Notes: a model not told the origin generated them from the letters alone. A stretch of 14,889 bases of DNA from JALZHR01 sp036389695 (GCA_036389695.1 DASVWG010000038.1:1-14889), one strand, 5' to 3'; positions 1 to 5,649 are shown, counted from the first letter of the stretch. Translations and numbers: made by a program.

Positions 1-288
1 ATTTCCCTGCCCTTTTATAAAAAAGCGGCGGAGATTAATCCGCAGTCGGTCGCCGCGCTCGTCCGGCTCGGCAATAATTATTTTCAGCTCAAAGATTATC
101 GCGTCGCCGCGCCGATTTATCAAAAAGTTCTCCGGCTCGACGCCAAAAACGTCGATGCGCTTTACGGTCTCGGCATCTGCTACGTCGTCCTGAAAAACAA
201 GCTCGCCGCGCGCCGGCAATACGAAAAGATCAAGCCGCTGAATGAAATCTTAGCCGCCGAACTGCTCAAAGAGATTAACGGAAAATAA
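1..288 (+). CDS. TPR-repeat protein, C-terminal fragment
   Basis: Frame 1 is open from the window edge to TAA at 286-288 and gives 95 residues; the 5' end lies outside the window. The visible part contains helix-turn-helix pairs of the tetratricopeptide type: a segment with A-L-x-x-L-G-N-N-Y, then a Y-x-x-A-x-x-x-Y-x-K-V-L-x-L-D-x-x-N helix pair, then A-L-Y-G-L-G. These spacings match TPR units (A8, G/A20, P32-like positions). TPR proteins act as protein-protein interaction scaffolds; the partner cannot be told from this fragment. It ends about 15 bases before a heptamer-repeat hairpin. Confidence is high that it is coding and TPR-like, low for any specific role. Confidence 0.75.
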   Translation: MSLPFYKKAAEINPQSVAALVRLGNNYFQLKDYRVAAPIYQKVLRLDAKNVDALYGLGICYVVLKNKLAARRQYEKIKPLNEILAAELLKEINGK

Positions 289-303
289 CGAAAAGTATTG
301 ATT

Positions 304-390
304 TTTGACTTTCGACCTTTGACCTTTGACCTTTGATTTCTGAAGATTGAGCTATAAGAAAAAGTCAAAGGTCAAAGGTCAAAAATCAAA
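304..390. repeat. Intergenic heptamer hairpin (TTTGACC type)
   Basis: The left arm (about 304-339) is a run of TTTGACC-type heptamers and the right arm (about 356-390) is its reverse complement (GGTCAAA units), with mismatches mainly at the ends. The loop is about 16 bases. It fills the gap between the TPR gene and the small membrane-protein gene and stops just before the ribosome binding site at about 400. Both flanking genes read plus, so it could act as an attenuator, processing site or mRNA-stabilising stem. It belongs to the same structural class as the elements at 2817, 3631, 4892, 5558, 8500 and 9109. Confidence 0.8.
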
Positions 391-412
391 GACCATTTTA
401 AGGAGAAAATTT

Positions 413-781
413 ATGCCATCGACGGCGATTGCCTGCGGAATTTTGCTGATTTTGATTGGAATCATCGGTTACGTTTACGGTTTGATAAACGGAAACGCCA
501 GCCTGACGGCGCTGATTCCCGCCGTTTTCGGTCTGCTTTTAGCGATTTTGGGCGCCGCCGCCCGCGCGAAAGAAAATTTGCGGATGCACCTGATGCACGG
601 CGCGGTTCTCTTAGGGCTTATCGGCTTTGTGATTCCGGCGTGGCGCATTCTCTCGAAACTCGGCGAAATAACGCTTTCGGCAGCTTTCCTTTCGCAGTTG
701 GCAATGGCTCTGGTCTGTCTGATTTTCGTCATTCTCTGCGTCAAATCTTTTATCGACGCCCGCCGCAGCCGCGTCGCTTAA
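413..781 (+). CDS. Small four-helix integral membrane protein, unknown function
   Basis: The start is ATG 413, chosen because AAGGAG lies at about 400-404 with good spacing. An upstream TTG at 347 would add only residues encoded by the hairpin. The product is 122 residues. Four hydrophobic stretches are visible, at about residues 6-25, 31-50, 62-82 and 90-113, followed by a basic tail (F-I-D-A-R-R-S-R). A cytoplasmic basic C-terminus is likely by the positive-inside rule. I recognise it only as a conserved small membrane protein of unknown role. The downstream cupin gene begins three bases after its stop, so the two are almost certainly co-transcribed and possibly translationally coupled. Confidence 0.8.
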   Translation: MPSTAIACGILLILIGIIGYVYGLINGNASLTALIPAVFGLLLAILGAAARAKENLRMHLMHGAVLLGLIGFVIPAWRILSKLGEITLSAAFLSQLAMALVCLIFVILCVKSFIDARRSRVA

Positions 782-784
782 AAT

Positions 785-1087
785 ATGAAAATCGATTTCG
801 CCGCGCTCGAATGGGAAACTTCCGCGTCCGGCTTGCGCAGCAAGACGCTTGAGCGAGACGGCAAGCGCGTGCGCCTGCTCGAACATTCGCGCGCCGTCCG
901 CGAAGAAGATTGGTGCGAGAAACCGCACGTCGGATACGTCGTCGAAGGCGAGTTGGAAATAAATTTTTCCGGTAAAACCGAAGCTTTCCGCGCCGGTGAA
1001 GGAATTTTTATCGCCGCCGGAGAGAAACACAAAGCGCGTTCTTTAACGGAAAAGACTTTGCTGTTTCTGGTTGAAGAAATTCCTTGA
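785..1087 (+). CDS. Small single-domain cupin protein
   Basis: The product is 100 residues, about the minimum for one conserved beta-barrel cupin domain. Cupin motif 1 is seen around residues 48-66 (H-V-G-Y-V-V-E-G-E-L-E-I), with the first His and the G-x-L-x-I turn. The inter-motif G-x-G-I-F-I-A-A-G-E-x-H-K follows, where the G-E-x-H is the motif 2 position. Only two to three of the usual metal ligands (H48, H78 and a nearby Glu) are evident, so it may bind metal weakly or serve as a small-molecule binding domain. ATG 785 follows the preceding stop by three bases. The last base of its TGA is also the first base of a 32-bp palindrome arm that probably terminates this transcript. Confidence 0.85.
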   Translation: MKIDFAALEWETSASGLRSKTLERDGKRVRLLEHSRAVREEDWCEKPHVGYVVEGELEINFSGKTEAFRAGEGIFIAAGEKHKARSLTEKTLLFLVEEIP

Positions 1088-1242
1088 AAGGCAGAAACGC
1101 GACAGTGATGGAGCGTGTTTGAAACGATGAACGATGAACGCGGAACGATGAATTGCAATTTATGCATCCCGAATTCATCGCTGCGGCGTTCCGCATTCCG
1201 CGTTTAAAAGACACGCTCCATCACTGTCGCGTTTCTGCCTTT
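1087..1242. repeat. Large palindromic element, copy 1; likely bidirectional terminator with nested hairpin
   Basis: The outer arms are 1087-1118 and 1211-1242, a perfect 32-bp inverted repeat. The right arm runs into a T run, and the left arm begins with As. Its 92-base loop holds a second imperfect hairpin made of AACGATG-type heptamers (about 1121-1154 against 1170-1204, for example AACGCGGAA with TTCCGCGTT, and GATGAATT with AATTCATC). It lies between the convergent cupin gene (+) and histidine-kinase gene (-), where a bidirectional terminator is expected. The outer arm is the same sequence family as the element at 7870-7945, with one compensatory base-pair difference. Confidence 0.85.
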
Positions 1243-1454
1243 TTGCGAAATCCGCCGCGCTTTTTAAATAATGCAGCGTCATTATTCAATAATGTGCTGT
1301 GATTATTCAATAATGCGTTGAGTTTATTCAATAATTTGACGAGATTATTCAATAATGCGTTGTGATTATTTAATAATGCGGTGAGCTTATTTAATAATTT
1401 GACGTGCTTATTCAATAATGCGCGGCGCTTTTTCAATAATGTCTCTACAAACAA
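1221..1454 (-). CDS. Possible heptad-repeat (leucine-rich) small peptide encoded by the 21-bp array
   Basis: An open frame starts at TTG 1454, overlaps the last 10 bases of the histidine-kinase gene and ends in the right arm of the palindrome. It would encode 77 residues, mostly perfect seven-residue units of the form L-L-N-(N/K)-x-x-(A/K) repeated about eight times. Such a peptide could form a leucine-faced amphipathic helix or coiled coil. In favour: the Leu-Leu pair is kept in nearly every unit while the third base of its second codon varies silently (TTG/TTA). Against: there is no Shine-Dalgarno sequence, no ATG start, and any 21-bp repeat with an open unit stays open by default. I treat it as an unproven gene. 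Confidence 0.3.
   Translation of the reverse strand: MFVETLLKKRRALLNKHVKLLNKLTALLNNHNALLNNLVKLLNKLNALLNNHSTLLNNDAALFKKRGGFRKKAETRQ
1261..1449. repeat. Tandem array of nine 21-bp units with AT palindromic cores
   Basis: Nine consecutive 21-bp units each carry (A/T)AATAAT at a fixed place. Seven of them have the near-palindrome TTATT(C/T)AATAA. The nine-base remainder varies and is GC-richer (GCGTTGAGT, TTGACGAGA, GCGTTGTGA and so on). TTGACG recurs three units apart, so a 63-bp higher-order duplication is likely. Twenty-one base pairs is two turns of B-DNA, which puts every AT core on the same helix face. The array sits between the palindrome at 1087-1242 and the end of the histidine-kinase gene. 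Together these account for the gene-poor stretch 1088-1444. Confidence 0.9.
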
Positions 1455-2812
1455 GGCATTTTGATTTCGACAATTAAGCCTTCGCCGTCCGCCGCATTTC
1501 GCGCCGTTATTTCGCCCTCGTGCGCGGCGACGGCTTGCTCGCTAATCGCTAAGCCCAGACCGATTCCGCCGGTTTTTCTTTCGCGCGCTTCGCCGATGCG
1601 GTAAAACGGGCGAAACATTTGCGAAAGCTCGCCGTCCGCGACGCCCGCGCCGTAGTCGCGAATCGTGACGGACGCTTTTTTGTTCTCGCTTTTCAGCGAA
1701 ATTTCAACGCTCGTGCCTTCTTTTGTGTAACGCACGGCGTTGCGCAGGACGTTTTCAATCGCGCTGCGCAGGAGAATTTCGCTGCCGTTGACGCGGCAGT
1801 TTTCGGCGCGCGGGATTTTGACGGATTTGCCTTTGCTTTCGGCTTCAAATGCGGCGTCTGCCGCGATTTGCTCGATTAATTTAGTCAGGTTTATCTCGCG
1901 TTTTTCGATTTTTTCCGCGCGCGTTTCGAGTTTGGAAAGCGTGAGAATCTGCGAAATCATCTCGTTCAGGCGTTTCGATTCGGTTTCGATTCTTTCAAGC
2001 AGCGCGGCGGTTTCGCTGCCGGATTTTTGTTTGGCGAGCTCGAGCGCGACGTTCAGACGCGCGAGCGGCGAGCGCAGCTCGTGCGAAACGTCGCGCGTCA
2101 GGCGTTTTTGCGAGGCGATGAGCGTTTCGATGCGCTCCGCCATCTCGTCAAAATCCCGCGCCAGCTGTCCGAGCTCGTCGCGCCGTTTCGTCGCGATGCG
2201 CGTATGTAAATCGCCGTCAGCCAATTTTTTAGTCGCCTGCCGGAGCTTCAAAATCGGCGCGACCAGATAACGCGCGAGCGCGTAGCACAGCAAGCCCGCC
2301 GTCAAAATTACGGCGGCGATTCTCAAAAAACGCGTTTTCCAATCGACGCCGAGCGGCGGCGGCGGTCGCGGACGCTCGATTTGCAAAACCAACACGAAAT
2401 TTTCGCCACCGGCGGTCGTAAACTTTTTCGCCGCGAAGTTTTCTTCGGGCGCTACAAACTCGAATTCGACCGCATTTCCGTTAAAGGCTCGTTCAATCGC
2501 CTTTTGCGCGCGGCTGTCGGTCAACTCTTCGAAACACGATTTGTTTTTTTCGCTTGCCAGACACGCGCGTTTAATCTCGTTGGAAATCTTGAGCTTCTGA
2601 AAAAATTTCTCGATTCCCGCCGCGCCTTCGTTTTCGTAAATTTGTCCGGCGGTCTCCGCGTAAACCTTCATCGTATTGCTGACCGCATACTGCCAGCGAT
2701 TCAAAAACGGCTCGGACTGCGTCGACCACGTAATAAAAGTCAAAACGCCGACGACCAAAGCCGTCGCCAGCCAGAACCATAAGAAGATTTTCAGAAACAA
2801 ACCCATTTTCAT
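1445..2812 (-). CDS. CpxA-like sensor histidine kinase
   Basis: The product is 455 residues in the inner membrane and phosphorylates the regulator encoded just upstream. Domain order: TM1 about 6-28, periplasmic sensor about 29-160 (with C84 and C93, and a proline run P-R-P-R-P-P-P-P), TM2 about 162-184, HAMP about 182-236, dimerisation/phosphoacceptor H-box with H244 in D-V-S-H-E-L-R-S-P-L, and ATPase domain with N-box N354/N358, G1 D386-Y-G-A-G and G2 G-G-I-G-L-G-L-A. All catalytic motifs are intact, as expected for EnvZ/CpxA-type kinases. There is no Shine-Dalgarno before ATG 2812; the start comes four bases after a 30-bp hairpin arm that separates it from the regulator gene. A second ATG at 2806 is an alternative start. 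The divergent CpxP/Spy-like gene supports the Cpx-like assignment. Confidence 0.93.
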   Translation of the reverse strand: MKMGLFLKIFLWFWLATALVVGVLTFITWSTQSEPFLNRWQYAVSNTMKVYAETAGQIYENEGAAGIEKFFQKLKISNEIKRACLASEKNKSCFEELTDSRAQKAIERAFNGNAVEFEFVAPEENFAAKKFTTAGGENFVLVLQIERPRPPPPLGVDWKTRFLRIAAVILTAGLLCYALARYLVAPILKLRQATKKLADGDLHTRIATKRRDELGQLARDFDEMAERIETLIASQKRLTRDVSHELRSPLARLNVALELAKQKSGSETAALLERIETESKRLNEMISQILTLSKLETRAEKIEKREINLTKLIEQIAADAAFEAESKGKSVKIPRAENCRVNGSEILLRSAIENVLRNAVRYTKEGTSVEISLKSENKKASVTIRDYGAGVADGELSQMFRPFYRIGEARERKTGGIGLGLAISEQAVAAHEGEITARNAADGEGLIVEIKMPCL

Positions 2813-2816
2813 TTAT

Positions 2817-2912
2817 CGGTCTTCGGTCTTTGGTCTTCGGTCTTCGATTTTTTACCGTTCAGCATTGAGCATAATTTTCTTGCGAAGACCGAAGACCAAA
2901 GACCGAAGACCG
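2817..2912. repeat. Perfect 30-bp inverted repeat of GGTCTTC heptamers between regulator and kinase genes
   Basis: The arms 2817-2846 and 2883-2912 are exact reverse complements over 30 bases. Each has four heptamer units (GTCTTCG, GTCTTTG, GTCTTCG, GTCTTCG) plus two bases, and the loop is 36 bases. It lies inside a presumed two-gene operon read on the minus strand: 10 bases after the regulator stop and four bases before the kinase start. A stem this long would be a strong RNase III-type substrate and could lower kinase output relative to the regulator; that effect is inferred. Confidence 0.92.
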
Positions 2913-2922
2913 TTTTCGCCAA

Positions 2923-3621
2923 TTAAACAACGGTGTAGATGTAACCAACCGAGCGAATCGTCTTGATGCGTTCCTCGCCGCCGCCATCGCGCGAGCCGAG
3001 TTTTTTTCGCAGATTCGAGATGTGCATATCGAGACTGCGGTCGAAAGGCGACAATTTGCGTCCCAGAACTTTTTGATTCAAATCTTCTTTTTTGATGACT
3101 TTGCCCGCGTTTTTCAAAAGCTCCGCCAAAAGGTCGAACTCGACCGAAGTCAGATTCAAATCCTCGCCTTCGCGCCGCGCCGACCGCGCCGCGAGCGAGA
3201 CTTCGACGTCGTCAATCTGGATTTTTTCCGCCGGCAGCGTTTCGTCCGACAAATTCTGCGTGCGTCTTAAAATCGCGCGCAGACGCGCGACCAGCTCGCG
3301 CGGGTTGAAAGGCTTTGCCAGATAATCGTCCGCGCCGATTTCCAGCCCGACGATGCGCTCCATATCGTCGCCGCGCGCCGTCAGCATCAAAACCGGAATC
3401 TGATTTTCCGCGCCGCGCAGCTCGCGCAAAACGTCGAAGCCGTTTTTCTTCGGCAGCATCACGTCCAGAATTATCAAATCCTGCTCGCCCGCTGCGCGCG
3501 CTTTCCGCAAACCCGTCTCGCCGTCGTGCACCGCTTCGACCGCAAAGCCTTCCACGGTCAAATACTCCGAAACCAGTTCGCAAAGCTCTTCGTCATCGTC
3601 AATCAATAAAATTCGAAACAT
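2923..3621 (-). CDS. OmpR/CpxR-family response regulator
   Basis: The product is 232 residues, the usual length for the family. The receiver domain spans about residues 3-117, with acidic pocket D8/D9/D10, phosphoacceptor D53 (L-I-I-L-D-V-M-L-P), switch T81 (M-L-T-A-R) and K103 (L-A-K-P-F). The C-terminal winged helix (about 135-231) carries the typical L-T-x-x-E-F-D-L-L and R-S-L-D-M-H-I-S-N-L-R-K-K-L recognition region and ends G-Y-I-Y-T. It is the cytoplasmic DNA-binding partner of the kinase encoded next. ATG 3621 has no clear Shine-Dalgarno, and about ten bases upstream the sequence enters an AGTACTG-heptamer hairpin. The 258-bp divergent region shared with the CpxP-like gene is the natural site for its own control. 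Confidence 0.95.
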   Translation of the reverse strand: MFRILLIDDDEELCELVSEYLTVEGFAVEAVHDGETGLRKARAAGEQDLIILDVMLPKKNGFDVLRELRGAENQIPVLMLTARGDDMERIVGLEIGADDYLAKPFNPRELVARLRAILRRTQNLSDETLPAEKIQIDDVEVSLAARSARREGEDLNLTSVEFDLLAELLKNAGKVIKKEDLNQKVLGRKLSPFDRSLDMHISNLRKKLGSRDGGGEERIKTIRSVGYIYTVV

Positions 3622-3630
3622 AAATTAATT

Positions 3631-3702
3631 AGTACTGAGTGGAAAGTACTGAGTACTGAGTCTTCGCTTTCCACTCAGTACTCAGCACTCAGTACTCAGA
3701 AA
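3631..3702. repeat. Heptamer hairpin (AGTACTG type) upstream of the response-regulator gene
   Basis: The left arm (3631-3660) reads AGTACTG, AGTGGAA, AGTACTG, AGTACTG, AG. The right arm (about 3668-3700) is the complement of AGTACTG, AGTGCTG, AGTACTG, AGTGGAA. The odd unit AGTGGAA is present in both arms but at different places, so pairing is either imperfect in register or can slip by heptamers. The loop is short (about 7 bases). It lies in the 5' leader of the regulator gene, where it cannot be that gene's own 3' terminator. Confidence 0.85.
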
Positions 3703-3836
3703 GTATCTTACGCCAAAAGCCTATCCGAGTTTGTCAAGAATTGTAAATGATTCGCCGTCGAAAGTTTACTTTTCTTTGCACAGCTTCACGATATTAAGAC
3801 GTTTTTCGGGCGGCAAAATTCGTCATTATTTATGAA

Positions 3837-3852
3837 CGCGGAACAATCCGCG
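3837..3852 (+). promoter_or_regulatory. Small GC hairpin in the leader of the CpxP-like gene
   Basis: CGCGGA and TCCGCG form a perfect six-pair stem around an ACAA tetraloop. It ends about 15 bases upstream of the AAGGAG ribosome binding site of the gene starting at 3880. The spacing would let it act as a 5'-end stabiliser or regulatory leader element. No transcription start is visible, so its inclusion in the mRNA is assumed. Confidence 0.35.
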
Positions 3853-3879
3853 AAATTAAAATTTTTAAGGAGAAACTGT

Positions 3880-4383
3880 ATGAAAAAATACACCATCGCA
3901 ATTTTAGCTTTTGTCGTTCTGGCAATCGGCGGCGTTTTCGTCTTTGCTCAAAAACGAGACGCGGGCGCGGGCACGAGAGGCGAGAGACCTTTCGGACCGC
4001 CGCCTTTCGCGCTGGAGAAAATCGCCGACGAGCTTAATTTGTCGGACGAGCAGCGCGCGCAAATCAGGCAGACGCTGGAAGCGGAAAAAACTAAAGTTCA
4101 GGCTTTAATGGAAACCGCCCGCGCGACGCACGAGCAGCTGAAAGACCTCGGCACGGACGGCGTTTTCAACGAAGAAAAGGTCAACCGGCTTTCCGCTCAG
4201 CAAGCGGAAACGACCCGACAATTAATCATCGAAAAAGAACGCACGAAAGCCGCCGTCTTCGCCGTTCTGACGCCGGAACAGCGCACGAAAGCCGCCGAGT
4301 TGAAAAACAAGTTCGAGGAAAAAATGCGCGGCGGATTCGGCAGACGATTCGGGCGCGGCGGCGATTCCGAGCCGAAATTCTAG
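3880..4383 (+). CDS. CpxP/Spy-like periplasmic LTxxQ-motif protein
   Basis: The start is ATG 3880, selected by AAGGAG at about 3868-3873 and by the signal peptide that begins there; the upstream in-frame start (3832) would bury it. The product is 167 residues. The signal peptide is about 1-24 (K-K-Y, hydrophobic core, V-F-A then Q). The mature part is helical and highly charged, with two copies of the family signature: L54-S-D-E-Q58 and L130-T-P-E-Q134. It ends in a Gly/Arg-rich tail (G-G-F-G-R-R-F-G-R-G-G). CpxP and Spy are periplasmic chaperone/adaptor proteins; CpxP damps the CpxA kinase. Divergent placement next to a cpxRA-like pair repeats the enterobacterial layout and supports a feedback role, which is inferred. 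Confidence 0.85.
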   Translation: MKKYTIAILAFVVLAIGGVFVFAQKRDAGAGTRGERPFGPPPFALEKIADELNLSDEQRAQIRQTLEAEKTKVQALMETARATHEQLKDLGTDGVFNEEKVNRLSAQQAETTRQLIIEKERTKAAVFAVLTPEQRTKAAELKNKFEEKMRGGFGRRFGRGGDSEPKF

Positions 4384-4403
4384 TTTATTAACGGGAGGAA
4401 TTT

Positions 4404-4490
4404 GCCCGCGAAAGAGCGCGAAAGACGCGAAAATAAAAGAAAGAATTTTAGAATTTCTTTATTTTCGCGGCTTTCGCGTGCCCGCGCGGG
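4404..4490. repeat. Hairpin of CGCGAAAGA-type units downstream of the CpxP-like gene
   Basis: The left arm (about 4404-4442) has repeated GCGAAAG words at a 9-10 base step, then AAAATAAA. The right arm (about 4453-4490) is its complement with small bulges. The loop is about 10 bases. It begins 20 bases after the stop of the CpxP-like gene and ends just before the STAS-gene promoter, so a transcription terminator is a reasonable reading, although no long T run follows. Confidence 0.75.
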
Positions 4491-4509
4491 AAAATCTTCA
4501 AAAATAAAG

Positions 4510-4537
4510 TGAAACCTTTTGCCTGGTTTGGCTGTCT
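4510..4537 (+). promoter_or_regulatory. Likely ECF-sigma promoter for the STAS gene
   Basis: TGAAAC (4510-4515) followed by CTTTT and, 17 bases after TGAAAC, TGTC (4533-4536) then TTTA. TGAAAC...CGTC-like pairs are the known pattern of ECF sigma promoters (for example the sigma-M/sigma-W group of Bacillus). The match here is by eye. It sits 67 bases upstream of ATG 4604 and after a terminator-like hairpin, so it would drive that gene on its own. Confidence 0.5.
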
Positions 4538-4603
4538 TTACTAATAGCGAAAATAAATTTGCAGTTGCTTTTATCGATTTTTTTCATTAAATCTAGCAGA
4601 CAA

Positions 4604-4891
4604 ATGCCGACGACTTTAACCCAGCTCGAAGATACGGAACGCGGAAAGACGATTTTGCGCGTCGAAGGCTCGATGACCTACGACGACGCCGTCCTGCTGG
4701 AAAAAATCGCGCTCGATTTGCGCTCGCAGATGGACCGGAATCTGACGATTGATTTGGCGGATTTGTATTTTCTCGATTCCGATTCCGCGCCGATTATCAA
4801 ACGCATCGAGCGCGAGCACGGCTTCGAAATCGAAGGCATCGAAGTTTTTCTGCAAAACGTCGTCTCGGAAACCGAAGGCAAGAGTTTCTAA
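4604..4891 (+). CDS. STAS-domain protein (anti-sigma-factor-antagonist-like)
   Basis: The start is ATG 4604. An upstream TTG at 4559 adds 15 residues that do not look like the family. No Shine-Dalgarno is clear. The product is 95 residues, essentially a lone STAS fold: beta strand K-T-I-L-R-V-E-G-S-M, helix D-A-V-L-L-E-K-I-A-L-D-L-R, strand N-L-T-I-D-L-A-D-L-Y, then F-L-D-S-D-S-A-P-I-I-K-R-I. In SpoIIAA-type proteins the last motif is I-D-S-S-G-L, with the phosphorylatable Ser after Asp. Here S59 follows D58, so phosphoregulation by an anti-sigma kinase is possible, but the following D-S-A-P differs from the usual S-G-L. No kinase partner gene is nearby. The ECF-like promoter just upstream fits a stress-signalling role. 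Confidence 0.7.
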   Translation: MPTTLTQLEDTERGKTILRVEGSMTYDDAVLLEKIALDLRSQMDRNLTIDLADLYFLDSDSAPIIKRIEREHGFEIEGIEVFLQNVVSETEGKSF

Positions 4892-4976
4892 AAAAGTGAT
4901 AGGTGATAAGTGATGAGTGATAAGGAAAGAAATTTGCTTCTTCCCTATTACCTATCACTTATCACCTATCACTTTT
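4892..4976. repeat. Heptamer hairpin (GTGATAA type) between convergent genes
   Basis: The arms 4892-4914 and 4954-4976 are exact reverse complements over 23 bases, with weaker pairing further in; the units are GTGATAG, GTGATAA, GTGATGA. It begins one base after the STAS stop. Its right arm contains the TGA stop (4955-4957) and the final six codons of thpR on the opposite strand. Its position between convergent genes suits a bidirectional terminator. Confidence 0.9.
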
Positions 4977-5533
4977 AAAGCGTGTTTTGAAACGACCGTG
5001 TAGCGCGAGCCTTGCGGCGAAAGCTCGCTTTGATAAATCACGATTTCGGAAACTTCAAATTCGACCGCCGCAAATTTTTCCTGCAAGTGCGCTTCGACCA
5101 GACTTCTCGATTTTTCCGGCTCGCGCAGGCGCGCAATCGTCAGGTGCGCTTTAAAATCTCTCTTTTCGCGCGTTAAGCCGTGCCGCTCGCATTCGCTTTC
5201 CAGAGCTTCGTTCAGTTTTCGCAAACTTCCCTTTTCGTCCTCGACGCCGAGCCACAAAACGCGCGCTTTGCGCCGGCTCGGAAAAACGCCGGTCTCGGCA
5301 AGCCGCAGTTTGAAGCCCGAAATTTCCCGCGCCGCTTTTTCGACGGCTTTCGTCAATGCCGCAAGTTGTTCGTCGCTCGTCTCGCCCAGGAATTTCAAGG
5401 TCAGATGCAGCTTTTCGTATTTGTCCCAGCCGACGCGCAGCTCGGGAAATTGTCGCCGCAGGCTTTCGATATATCCGGAAGCTTTCCGCCGCGCTTCTTC
5501 GGAAATATCAATCGCGACAAAAATTCGTTTCAT
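4955..5533 (-). CDS. thpR: RNA 2',3'-cyclic phosphodiesterase (ThpR, 2'-5' RNA ligase family)
   Basis: The product is 192 residues, normal for the family. It has the two hallmark H-x-T/S-x motifs of the 2H phosphoesterase superfamily: H43-L-T45-L and H130-L-T132-I. Also visible are the N-terminal R-I-F-V-A-I-D strand, F-P-S-R-R-K-A-R-V-L-W-L-G near residues 84-96 and the C-terminal L-S-P-Q-G-S-R-Y-T-V segment. ThpR hydrolyses 2',3'-cyclic phosphate RNA ends and can ligate tRNA halves in vitro; it is cytosolic. The last six residues (K-V-I-G-D-K) and the stop are encoded by a hairpin arm, so the ancestral end was probably at or before that point. The gene is divergent from mltG, with a 30-bp hairpin in the shared 116-bp gap. 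Confidence 0.93.
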   Translation of the reverse strand: MKRIFVAIDISEEARRKASGYIESLRRQFPELRVGWDKYEKLHLTLKFLGETSDEQLAALTKAVEKAAREISGFKLRLAETGVFPSRRKARVLWLGVEDEKGSLRKLNEALESECERHGLTREKRDFKAHLTIARLREPEKSRSLVEAHLQEKFAAVEFEVSEIVIYQSELSPQGSRYTVVSKHALKVIGDK

Positions 5534-5557
5534 AGAAAAAATTTACCACAGTTTTTT

Positions 5558-5627
5558 AACTGAGAAGTGAAAACTGAGAACTGAAAATGGTTCTTAGTTC
5601 TCAGTTTTCAGTTTTCACTTCTCAGTT
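5558..5627. repeat. Heptamer hairpin (ACTGAGA type) between divergent thpR and mltG
   Basis: The arms 5558-5587 and 5598-5627 match at 28 of 30 positions, with only a 10-base loop. The units are ACTGAGA, AGTGAAA, ACTGAGA, ACTGAAA. Because thpR reads left and mltG reads right, this element lies in both 5' regions and cannot be a normal 3' terminator for either. It leaves only 22-24 bases on each side before the start codons. Confidence 0.92.
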
Positions 5628-5649
5628 CACTTTGCTAAACTTTTCCACG

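Noticed and set aside
347..412. Upstream TTG start extending the small membrane protein by 22 residues
   Set aside because: The extra residues (S-K-V-K-G-Q-K-S-K) are the hairpin repeat translated; the real start at 413 has its own AAGGAG.
1261..1449. CRISPR array
   Set aside because: Units are 21 bp with only nine variable bases; there are no 25-40 base repeats or spacers and no cas genes.
1740..2270. Long plus-strand reading frame opposite the kinase gene
   Set aside because: Arg/Ser-rich translation, no motifs, and fully overlaps a well-supported gene; it is a codon-bias shadow.
3212..3623. Overlapping frames on both strands within the response-regulator gene
   Set aside because: They have Arg/Ala-rich low-complexity translations and the real gene has every receiver and winged-helix motif.
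3705..3737. Sigma-70 promoter for the response-regulator gene (minus-strand TTGACA at 3732-3737)
   Set aside because: The -35 is perfect, but the best -10 (TAAGAT at 3705-3710) is 21 bases away, too far for a normal promoter.
3743..3769. CpxR box (GTAAA, N5, GTAAA) in the divergent region
   Set aside because: GTAAA (3743-3747) and TTTAC (3765-3769) are present but inverted and 17 bases apart, not the tandem arrangement; chance occurrence is likely.
5587..5649. Longer mltG start at ATG 5587
   Set aside because: It begins at the hairpin loop and adds repeat-encoded residues before the membrane anchor.
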